The translations under genes and the position numbers were made by a program. DNA of 64,000 bases from contig NC_092563.1 in the NCBI RefSeq assembly GCF_037975245.1, positions 29,971,960-30,035,959 on the forward strand, written 5' to 3'. This document shows positions 32,143 through 43,492 of the stretch, piece by piece (the first letter of the stretch is position 1; each line of letters begins with the position of its first letter). Under the pieces are notes generated by a model. That model saw only the letters and a list, made by a program, of their open reading frames with translations, did no database searches and was not told the DNA's origin. This DNA comes from Apostichopus japonicus. Its lineage: Eukaryota > Echinodermata > Holothuroidea > Aspidochirotida > Stichopodidae.

Positions 32143-34000
32143 AAGCATAGAACGAGATATTTCTCTGAACAAAATACCTTTGATTCAGTAATTGACAATT
32201 CTAGAAAAAGTTGCTAGGTATGGCACTGGATTGTCGTCTTTCAACATCTCCATATTAGTCAATATATGAGATGGGTCTGTGTATAAATATACACACAATT
32301 AAACTAAGATATATTTGCAAATAGCATCGTAATCTACAAAGCGCTAGCCACTGGGAGCATGGGAACACGTGCCTCCTTCCCGTCCCTCTCCCAAATTTAC
32401 TTGCATATGGCTCACATTTTATAACACACGCTTTCAAATTACATATGTAGTTAAAATGAAGCTGGAAAACTAACACCATTTTGCATCTATGCCCTCTACA
32501 GAAAAAAAATCTCCCTCAAAGGGGACCATGGGAGACCCCCCCCCGCCCCCCCCCCCAACTTAAGCCTATCCCCAGTATGAACGTCAGCAACATTTTGGTT
32601 CCCTATTCCCAAAATTTGAATTCGTATAGCATACCGTAGACCATATATGGTCTCATAATAGTTTAATCAATACAAGCGTTAATTATAAACTTAATTCCCT
32701 GACATGGGATAGCCTCTCTACTTAGTTCCATGCCCAAAGCGGACGATCAGCACAACACCCACCTATAAAGTTGGGTAAACTTAAACTCTGACTCTTAAAA
32801 TGGCGTCAAAAGCTGGCTTTCCCCCTCACACCCGGCGAAGGCTGGGCGCCTAGACACGATACTCGATCACGTCATGTAACTTGTGAATGTGGTGGCATAG
32901 ATGAGGGGGCGGGGAGGGGTACGACCCGGACCCATGTGCTCTGTCTTTCAACCTTTGAATCTCAAATTTCTAACAAAGTTTCGAAAATGTTAACTTTGTA
33001 TTTCAAACTTCTAATTATTTTAACCTGAAATTTAAGGGCAGAGAAATTTTGCCTTCTTGTCCAAATGTCGACCTCCTGTTCGACCATTTTTCGAAATAAT
33101 TTTTCTGGAAATTTCGACTTCCTTTTTCAAAATGTCGACTTTACTATTCCCGGGGTATTTTCTACAAACTTACATACCTCACTTGGAAATTTGACCAAGT
33201 TATTAAAACCGTACGCGACTTATATTTCCTTATAAACTGTCGAAATTTCGGCGTATCGTCGAAATTTGTACTGTTTGACGAAATTGGCACGTTTTATATA
33301 GGCCCTATATAAAATTCGATCTCAGTATCGTAATATTGGGGGTTATGACTCCTCTGGATTATTCCATTTTTATTTATCATCATCCAAGCATGAGGAATGT
33401 AAAATACTCAGGAGGCTATTGGTCTGTTGTCAGAGCCTCAGGGAAAATTGATTTCCCATTAAAAAGTCAATATGTTATAGGAAAAATGTTTTCCTATTGC
33501 AATCGAAATTTGCATATTTTTAAATCCCCTGATATCTTGTAACCTCGCGCTACAGACATCGAAATATTCGCGATTGTACCCTGGGTGACCTGCCCAAGAA
33601 GTTTCATATTATCTCCGAGTTTATCCAGGGAGTTGGAACCGGGCGATTAATGGAACCACGGGGTGCTGTTTACCGCGAGACCATTTTCCTGAAAGGGTTG
33701 AGACCTTATTCATACCAGGGGGTAATTGGTTAAAGGTCACCACGGACTTCCTATTCTCTTAGAAGGAACTTACGTCACGGCGTTTACGTAACGGCGCTTT
33801 CAACGAAACGTGAACAACGTTGCAGGCTATTATATGAACAACACACAAGGAAGCTTACAATTGCCAACTCACGGTGGTTTCCGGCAAAAGTATATTATTC
33901 ATTCGTCATATTTCATTGTTGTGTGTTTAGACGTTAATGGCACACAGACTTCGGTTGCTTTTCGGTGGCAGTACTAAGGAAACAACACAGAGGTTCCTTA
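32143..34000. other. Gene-poor stretch between transposon block and MsrA promoter
   Basis: No gene supported. 33000-33310 holds repeated short phrases around GAAATTTCGAC / GTCGAAATTT, a decayed local repeat. The MsrA 5' untranslated region and promoter probably lie in 33.8-34.08 kb; no TATA box is obvious there. Confidence 0.5.
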
Positions 34001-34080
34001 CTAGTTGGCTCGGTTTCAGTGAAGTGCAGGTTACTATAATAATCAACTCTTAATCATATAAATATCGTGTCTTTCATTGC

Positions 34081-37000
34081 ATGGGTTCATCAGTTGGGAA
34101 GTCTAGTACCAAAGTGAGTTTTATTTGCAATCTTTGTCGTTACATCATGGGAATAGCCGTTTAATCAGATTTTGAGTTTTTTGTTATTCAGTGTAAGGTA
34201 TTCAATTGAGTTAACATTAGAACATGTAAATCTTGGTGATAACCAAAGAAGAGCCCAAAGACTTGGCTTAGTATTAAGTAGCATAGTTAGACCATGGAGC
34301 TATCTGTTTATAGCTCCATGGTTAGACCTAGTGTTGTAATGTTACGCAAGCCCAGTCGTCTCTTACCATAGTATATGTATGCTAAGATAGACCAATGTAA
34401 GTTCGGTAGTTTTTGCTTGCAAGTGGCCTAGAATATGCTACTGAATAATGGGGTTGTGGTAATGATGTTACTTTTTACTATCTAGGTATCCTACAACTTC
34501 TAGTACTTTGTCCATTCATTTGTTTACTTCTTTAACATAATTCTTACTTTTAATTTTACCCTCAGAGTTAAGCTAAATTGCCACCAGTAAACAACATTCA
34601 TATATCTCACCGATGCAATTCACATGAAAACTTGTTCCCTTATAATTTGTTAGTGGTATTTCTCTTTATTACATTGTTCTCTCAAGTTAATCACATTTGC
34701 TTTTCAATGTATCAATTGTGATCAGGGTATTGAACTAACATTTTCCTCAAAAGGAAATTGTACAAAAGTTAATCAGGAAGTGTAACTGGAAATTAGGTGC
34801 AGCAATATTACTTAAGTGACTGCTTGACTGGAGTGCCATTGTTACCACAGAATTATAATTTGTAGCCAATTTTAAGAAACAGTAAGCACAGTATGGAGAG
34901 AACTTGTTCCTCCATCTTTCCTTGAATACTCAGATTAACACATGAAGCCCACATTACACGACACAACAAGACCAGTACATACATCTATTGGCTCGTAACC
35001 AGATTCATTAGAGTACTGTGTGTGACCCAATGAATAATGTGCATGCCTGTTCAGTGATCTCAGATCCAGAGACAGGGATCAAATGAGAACACGACAGAGA
35101 TTGTAATAAAAATATTTCTGATCTTGCAAACATAGGTTCAAGATCAGGAGATCCAATGTGAACACAGCTATCATGACAAACCAACTACAAGATGTTTGTT
35201 TTGCTATATTTCTCCTTCCATTGTTTTGAACTTGGATTGGATTGGGTTTCGACTTTATTTAATTAAGGTGAACTGAATAATATACCAATGATGATGGTAG
35301 TATATCATATTGAGATGTAAAAAAAAAATTGAAAGAAAAAGCAATTTTTGTCAATGTACATCTATCACATTTTCTATTTTGCTGAACTGTTCTGTTTTAT
35401 TTTATATTAAATATTGTACAAAGGAATTTAACTGTGCAAATTTCAGCAGGATACTGAGAATGTGTTAATTATCATCCAGTCAAGAATACAGTTTACCCTG
35501 GACTATCCTTTGAAGGGGTATATCACAATCGCCTAAGAATCTTCAATACAATCTTGTAATTTGCTTCTGTGATGATGTCATGAGTTTCATTTTTAAACTT
35601 TGGGTAACATGAGGGGAAATTCATTTTAACCTTTGAATAACATCACCTACTGTAGGAAGCATGAGTATGCAATTTGTACGTATTTAAAGCACACCTATAT
35701 TTATTCTTGTTCAAACAGAATGGTGGCACTTGAATGCATTTAACACGAACTTTGGTTATTCAAATACAGTATGACGCCATAATAAACACTGTTTTATTGT
35801 GTTAGCCTCCATATAAAAGCATTCATTTATGGCTCAGATTTAGTGACACATATTTTGACCAACTGTAGAGCAAGTACTACCTTAGTGAAGAACTGTAAGT
35901 AGGACTTTAAATTCATTCAGTGTACCTGGGCCAGTCAAATTACAACTAGTGATATTGGTCTCTGTAACTAAAGCTGCTTTGTGTATTGCGACTATGTTTT
36001 AGCATGCTAACATTTCAGATAGGTGGCAAACAATAGTTACTCACAAATCAATTCTTAACAATCAGACAGTAAAATTGGACATACAGTACAAATTCCTAAT
36101 CAATTTTACTGGATTTGTGCCTTTTGGTGTCAGGTACGGTACAGTTGAAGTTTATTTTGTTGTCTTAAATGTATTTAATTTACAGTAGACATCGAGGAGT
36201 TATTACTGATAGCATCCAGTATTAGCTTTTGCTTCCATGTTGCCATGTTGTGTATCTTATTTTGATGCAGTACTTTTCTTGATTTCAATGGCAGTACAGA
36301 TGGCAGAAGAGATGGTTATTTCTGTATACTGTAGGAGGGAGGGTCTGTCTTTGCAGAGCTGGTTCATTGCTATGTAGTCCGTATTCAATACTGTCAGTCT
36401 GTGTGTTAGAGTATGTGTCTGTGTGAATTATCAAGTATTGGAGACACACTACACATGCGAACAACATGTTATATTTCAGTTCATAGTTCAAATTGATTTC
36501 AGGTTTCAATTTCACTTGTCTTATATTTGTACAGGTTCCTTAGGAGTATGAGGTGCAATGTCACAAATTTGATGATCAACCCATTTATAATAAAGGGTGC
36601 AGTGATAAATAATTGACTGTTACTTTAGAAAAACTAAAATAGTTATAATTATTTCAAGAATTACCTGCATCAGTATATTCTGACTTGTTACTTGATTATA
36701 GAAAATGTTATTTTGTTGTCACTGGAGGAAATTTGGTGATGATTTTATGGTGGAAATAGTGATTCAGTATGTTTGTTAATTTAAAAAAATTTACTTCACC
36801 TATAACATAATGGAAGAGTATTTCTACCAGCTAGACAGTGGTATATATATGTCATGTCTTGTTTCAATTGGTATGCTTAAATAGAACATGTGTATAAGTT
36901 TGAGGTATTTTGTTATATAGGGTCAGAGCTAAATAGACCTGTATCTGAAATGTAATTTGAAACAGAAGAGTATTCTGTTGCAGGCATCTGTTGCTTGTTC

Positions 37001-40000
37001 ATGTATATATGCCATCAGCTTAACATTAAAGATATAAAGAACCAGATATTGGGAGCACTTTCACAAATGGCCTGTTCAAAACCGGTGCCAAGTGAATAAA
37101 GGCGGTTGCATTTGAAGCAATGAGGCTTAGCAATCTGGAGGTCCTGGGTTGACTCACGGTGGGGTCATAGTGAGGCACATGGTTTTATCCAAGAGCAATC
37201 TGTGGTTTTCCCATCTGAAATGACTTTCTAAATTGAAATGATTCCAAATTTGCGTTAAAATGTCGAATTGGCAGCCACCTAATGCGAAAGTTGTTAATCC
37301 ATAAGCCTCTGCATGGTACTCCCACAATCACTAAAAGCATCTTAAAAATAATTGCCTGAATGATTATAAACTGTCATAATGAGTTTATCGTGAAAACTAT
37401 CAGTTTCTGGTATCTGTTCCATAATTTCCCAAACTCGGTCCTTGAAATGTGGGTTTTTTTTTTTTTTTAAGCAAACAGACCATTATGTCTCAATTTGTAT
37501 GTATTTTTTTTTTGTGCCCATATATAGATGGAGGGAACAAAGCTTCCAAGGCCAGAGCCGAACTGCCAGACAGAGAGAGCCACATTTGCACTCAGCTGAT
37601 TTTGGTTCCCCGAGGCACAGTTTGGCTGTGCCCCGGGGGTGGTCCGCACCCGAGTTGGTTATACTGGCGGTGATAAAAAGCTGCCAACTTACTACAGCAT
37701 GTAAGGACACTTTCATTTGGGGTTTTTTCTGTTTTTAATTGGTAGATGGACTAGACAGATATGGAGAGAATGTGACAGGTACTATACTCTAAAGCTGTAT
37801 TTTGTTATTTGCTACAATCTTATCTGGCCATGCCTTACTGAGCATGAGTTGGAAAGAGGGTATACCTGGAAACATGGTCTGTAACTTAAGTCCACCAAAA
37901 TGGCACCAGTAAATATGAATTGAATTGGGCTTAATAACATATTCTAGTGAAACCAAACAATGTACTTATATATGTGGGATTTTGTTGGATTAAAATGGTT
38001 AGTAAATTCCTAGTTAGGCATGTTCAATGACATGGTCATAACAGCGAAGATGATCGAGGCGGAATGAACAGGTGTTCAATTATGTATGATTTCTAGCTTG
38101 GCCAAAGTGTGACAAAAGATTGATGCTACAGAACACAAACTGAAGCTTTCACTAATTGCGTGTAAGCTATATCGGTAAAATTGATGTTACAGTTTCGTCG
38201 ATAGTTGAGGCTCGTACTGCACAGTACACACCAGGCTACAGTATATATCACACTGTTAGTCCTTGTCTAGTCTGCACAGTACACACCAGGCTATAGTATA
38301 TATCACACTGTTAGTCCTTGTCTAGTCTGCACAGTATACACACCAGGCTACAGTATATATTACAGTTAGTCCTTGTCTAGTCTGCACAGTACACACCAGG
38401 CTACAGTATATATTACACTGTTAGTCCTTGTCTAGTCTGCACAGTACACCCCAGGCTACAGTATATATTACACTGTTAGTCCTTGTCTAGTCTGCACAGT
38501 ACACACCAGGCTACAGTATATATTACACTGTTAGTCCTTGTCTAGTCTGCACAGTACACACCAGGCTATAGTATATATTACACTGTTAGTCCTTGTCTAG
38601 TCTGCACAGTACACACCAGGCTATAGTATATATTACACTGTTAGTCCTTGTCTAGTCTGCACAGTACACACCAGGCTATAGTATATATTACACTGTTAGT
38701 CCTTGTCTAGTCTGCACAGTACACACCAGGCTATAGTATATATTACACTATTAGTCCTTGTCTAGTCTGCACAGTACACACCAGGCTATATATATTACAC
38801 TATTAGTCCTTGTCTAGTCTGCACAGTACACGCCAGGCTATAGTATATATTACACTGTTAGTCCTTGTCTAGTCTGCACAGTACACACCACGCTATAGTA
38901 TATATTACACTATTAGTCCTTGTCTAGTCTGCACAGTACACACCAGGCTACAGTATATATTACACTGTTAGTCCTTGTCTAGTCTGCACAGTACACACCA
39001 CGCTATAGTATATATTACACTGTTAGTCCTTGTCTAGTCTGCACAGTACACACCAGGCTACAGTATATATATATATATTACACTGTTAGTCCTTGTCTAG
39101 TCTGCACAGTACACACCAGGCTATAGTATATATTACACTGTTAGTCCTTGTCTAGTCTGCACAGTACACACCAGGCTACAGTATATATTACACTGTTAGT
39201 CCTTGTCTAGTCTGCACAGTACACACCAGGCTACAGTATATATTACACTGTTAGTCCTTGTCTAGTCTGCACAGTACACACCAGGCTACAGTATATGTTA
39301 CACTGTTAGTCCTTGTGTAGTCTGCACAGTACACACCAGGCTACAGTATATATTACACTGTTAGTCCTTGTCTAGTCTGCACAGTACACACCAGGCTATA
39401 TAGTATATATTACACTGTTAGTCCTTGTGTAGTCAACGAGTTGACTGTTGCTGAGTGCACTTTTAGTTGTCATGCATGGCTAAGAGTATTGTTTAACTGT
39501 AATGAAGAAGAAAAAAGCACAATGATAATATAAAAAAATACAGTGTTAGTTGCTGGTTCTGCTTCTTTGTGAGTATACCTTTGATCCAGACAGTTTGCAA
39601 TAAAGAAAAAAATATTTGGTCTGCTTTTTCATTGTAATTTCCTTTCAAAGTATGAATCATGCTGAGACCCAAAAGTCCACCATATTGTTAGTTTCTCAAT
39701 TATAATTAACCCTATCAATAGAATGGCTTTTGGCATGAATAATATTTCTTTAATCAATTTTTCTCATCTATTGCCCAATGGGTACAACCATGTTTACCCC
39801 CCCCCCCCCTCTCTCCCTTTCTCTCTATCCCATAAAGGCCATGTATAAAATAGCTTTTTTGACAAACCTTTCGCATTAAAATAATGTGATAAGAGTGTGA
39901 TAGAAGTGACATAGTAGCTGAACAGTTGTATGCTAGTATTGGTTAATGCAAATATTATATTATCCCACCATGTATGTGTGCTGTAAACTTAAAGAATTCA

Positions 40001-43000
40001 TGATATCGACATACCTCTGGAACTACTTCATTCTGGTAAAATTAACCCCCCCAAAAAAAACAGCACACAAAGTAAAGGAAGTCAAATTTGCACTACTTTG
40101 TTTATTAGGCGTATGTACTTTGTACAGTAGATGTAAGGAGCTATAATGGACAGGAAGGAGATACTTGCAGTTTCACTTCTTAAGTGTTTGAATTGAAACT
40201 AATCATTGGAACACTGTTTCATGTTTATTTGTTACTGTAATTGAGGAAGTTCCGTTCAAACATATCTTTCATAGTAGCAGTGACATCATTAATCGTGTAT
40301 CTTTATGAATTGGGATGTTCAGTAGGGTTTTAAGATTCCAGTGGGGTTGTTTGTATATGAGAATAGAAGTACTTTTATGCTTTATGCTTTTGTGGTTTAT
40401 GAATACATTGTGGATACTATATGCAAACAGTGAGTTGGAATCCTGTGTTGAAAGGATTTTTCTACATTGACGTCAGAATATGACAACTATATTGAATAAA
40501 AGTAGAATGGAATAATAAACTTGATGACTCACTATTACTCCTACTCAGTTACTAGCACTGAATTACTAGTACTAAGTACAGAATTAGACCTGTGCTAGAT
40601 ACACTGATAGTACTACACTGTTTCAAATAATCGGAGACAAAATTTCTAGTTTCATTTCAGCAATGATTAACTACATTTACATTGAATGTCAGTGATTTTC
40701 ATGTGTTTATTTGCATGCAGGTTGTTAGATGTATTGATTATAAGTTCTTCTTGTTACTGTATATGGTTGTTAGCTTGTACATATCTGATAAGACTGAAAG
40801 CAAAAACAATATCTGCAATGACATAAAAATGTGCAATGTTGACATATTACCACCCAAAATGATAGCTGCCATTTTTGTTTTAAATTTCAATATCACCTTA
40901 AATTGACTTCTATCTTTTATCTATATTATAGATAGTTTTTGCTGATTCATTATCTAGCTAAATGTCAAACCCCTACAGTTGAGCATTACATTAATCACCA
41001 AACCATGATGTAGCAACTGTTCACATACATTGAATATTCACTTGCCATGTATGTGCCTAATTGCTTCCCTTCCAGTGACATTTCATTTGAAATGGGTGTG
41101 TTATGCTGATGACACAGTATCCTACGGGAGAACTTAAGGGACATTTCACTGACGGTTTATTCACAAGCATCATTAAAATTTATAGATTAAAATTAGATTA
41201 AATGAGAGAATCACTTCTGCATCACTGTTTTCCTCGATTAGCTCTTTTCGTATTGCAGAATTACTCTTTGACATCTGCAGTTTGATGTGCAGGGAAAGAA
41301 AATTGATAGCTGAAGGAAAACTTGTTTCCCTCAAAAGTATTTGGGTAACATTCCATTATTTGATGCTTGGCAAGATGTTCATACATTACAGGGTGTACTT
41401 AATATTCAATTTTCAGATTCCTATGGTTTTTGCCTTATGAGTAAGTCACCAGTACAGATGGGCCGTCAATCATACTTTTAGTTATCACCAACAATGAATA
41501 AATAAGGCATTAGAAAAGTGCACACATAGCAGCTGTTTGAGGTCCATTTCTAACATTTCATGTCTCACTTTGAATTACCATCACCCTCAAGTTGCAGTAC
41601 TACTAATGCGGTGTGGGCTGGACAAGGTCTCATTGGCCTAGGGCTTTGGTCTCTCTACTGTAGGTGGACCATGGCTTAAATTCATCATGCAGAAGATTTA
41701 AAGGTTCATGAAAATAAAACTCAGCCGGCAATCTTGCATTAATAGTGTATTAACATTTAGCACCCTAATCGACCGTGAGCTTGAGCACTGGCCTACCCTG
41801 CACGTTGCTCAATTTAGCTAAAGTGAGATTTTGATTTTGTCTGGCTCTTTGCTCCAACAAGTATTTTTCTCTTCACTCCATAGAAATTTAATTACAACCC
41901 TGGCTAGAATTAACACTTCCAGGTTACATATGTTTCAAACTGAGCTGGCTTTCTCTTCATCTTTAATACCGTTTCTGACAGCAACACTAATAGATCTTGT
42001 TTTGAAATAGGGAAATAGGGTGTAAATAGGGTGTAAATAGGGTGTACATAGGGTGTAAATAGGGGTATGCTATGCTCCAAACACAGCAAGCAGATCTCAG
42101 AGTCATCCATAGATGAATAACTTGTTTTTGATGTTGGCTAATTGTTAGCTAGCTTTCTGACATCCATCCATCCATCTGCCATCTTTCACAGACTGCCTGG
42201 TTTTATTCGTTTTCTTATTAGGGGGGACCACACTGAAACGGTCGATCTCGAGTTTGACCCTTCAGAGACCAGCTACGAGGATCTGCTCACCATGTTCTGG
42301 AACAACCACGACAGTACTTCTTGCCACAACAGACAGTATATGTCGGCCATCTTTTTCCATGGTGAGGAGCAGAAGGCACTCGCAGAGAAGACGAGGGATG
42401 AACACCAGAAGACCTTGAAGAGGAAGATTCAGACAGTGATCAAACCGGCTGAGACATTCTACGATGCTGAAGAGTAAGTAGAAACAACCACAGGATTCCA
42501 ATGGTTTCTAGAGTTGGTGGGTTTAATACCATTTAACAACAATTCTGAACTTCATGAAACGTGCACTGCTGCTGTAACATAAACTTTGAAATACTTCAGC
42601 AGTTAATAGTGGGATTAAGTAGGAAGAGATAGGGGGGGGCCATTTTGATTATATGTTACACAACAACAAAGTTCTGACTAATGAAAAGTGAAACTGTGAG
42701 GCAGGGTAATGACTAAGTGGAAGTGAGACCAGGGCACTTGCACCCATGATAGAGATTTGATTCAAACTTCAACTCTTCCCCACCTCACTCACCCCTGTCA
42801 TCTTAATACCTGACTTAACCATTGCTTTTGATGATATGTAGCACTTCTCTTTTACCTGCCTTAGTATAATCTGTTACCAGAGCAATCAGGTAACCCTTCA
42901 ATCTTCCTGGCCTCCCACCCCCCCCCTCCCCCAACCCCAATGCCCATTCTGGTGAAGTACCATATCTGGTCTAGCGATTAATTTTCATTTTTTCATCCTT

Positions 43001-43492
43001 TATACAATCTTATTGCGTACAGTTTGCTTGTAAAATATGTGATCCTTGTCAGCTTTCACCCCTTTCACTCTGATGAAGAAAGGCTGGTATCTCACAAATC
43101 ATAGTCACCTTTAAACACGGGTAGTCTTCTAAAATGGTGACAAATATATTAAAATCCCTCTCTCAAATATATACTACTATAGATGGAGGCATAGAAACGG
43201 TACTGCATGATTTCCGCACTGCTATTATGTCAAATGTTAATTCCGTCTTGTCGACACATCTCATTCCAGCTACCATCAGAAGTACATGCTCCGTCAGCAC
43301 CGCTCCCTCCTGCAGAGTTTGAACTTTGCCCCCAAGGAACTGATCAAATCTCACTCCGCTGCCCGTCTCAACGGATACGTGGCTGGCTTTGGCAAGAAGG
43401 ACAACTTTGAGAAGGAGGTGGAGGTGCTGGCTCTGAACGATGAGCAGGCTAACTATGTCAGGAGTGTTCTTGGCAGAGGTGGTAGACATTAA
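34081..43492 (+). CDS. MSRA: Selenocysteine-containing peptide methionine-(S)-S-oxide reductase (MsrA)
   Basis: MsrA reduces methionine-S-sulfoxide in proteins using a catalytic Cys or Sec. Four exons join in phase: 34081-34113, 37528-37700, 42222-42473 and 43270-43492 (681 nt, 226 residues plus stop). Residues 30-45 read ATFALS-Sec-FWFPEAQFG, aligning the in-frame TGA (37597-37599, residue 35) with the catalytic Cys of GCFW. VRTRVGYTGG, GDHTETVDLEFDP and FYDAEDYHQKYMLRQH are further MsrA blocks, and splice borders fall cleanly between them. Exon 1 encodes MGSSVGKSSTK, a good N-myristoylation signal; a start at ATG 37528 is also possible. No Cys lies in the C-terminal 74 residues, so the usual C-terminal resolving Cys is absent; Cys 45 and one in exon 3 remain. 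A SECIS-like hairpin follows in the 3' untranslated region. A broken gene is the alternative, but everything else is intact. Confidence 0.85.
34289..34320. repeat. Perfect 13-bp hairpin
   Basis: ACCATGGAGCTAT and ATAGCTCCATGGT are separated by six bases inside MsrA intron 1. No further context suggests a function. Confidence 0.9.
37085..37210 (+). repeat. tRNA-related SINE-like fragment
   Basis: GAGGCTTAGCAATCTGGAGG followed by TCCTGGGTTGACTCAC resembles a worn A-box/B-box pair (intact B box would be GGTTCGANTC), then a unique tail. It lies 320 bp upstream of the Sec-encoding exon of MsrA. Confidence 0.4.
37597..37599 (+). other. In-frame TGA read as selenocysteine
   Basis: The codon lies between AGC and TTT in GCACTCAGC-TGA-TTTTGG, at the position of the catalytic cysteine in MsrA proteins. 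A single base change from TGT or TGC explains it, as for other Cys/Sec pairs. Confidence 0.85.
38217..39434. repeat. 55-bp minisatellite, about 22 copies
   Basis: The unit runs CTGCACAGTACACACCAGG, CTAYAGTATATATTACACTG, TTAGTCCTTGTCTAGT. Copies differ by only a few bases (CTACAG/CTATAG, CACTG/CACTA, occasional extra TA pairs), which suggests recent expansion. Located in MsrA intron 2. Confidence 0.97.
39435..42221. other. Remainder of MsrA intron 2
   Basis: No exon supported. Low-complexity AT-rich intron. A four-copy GGGTGTAAATA repeat lies at about 42006-42065, shortly before the acceptor TTTTCTTATTAG at 42221. Confidence 0.6.

Noticed and set aside
38217-39434. CRISPR-like or gene-family array from 55-bp units
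   Set aside because: The whole unit is conserved with no variable spacer; a simple tandem minisatellite.
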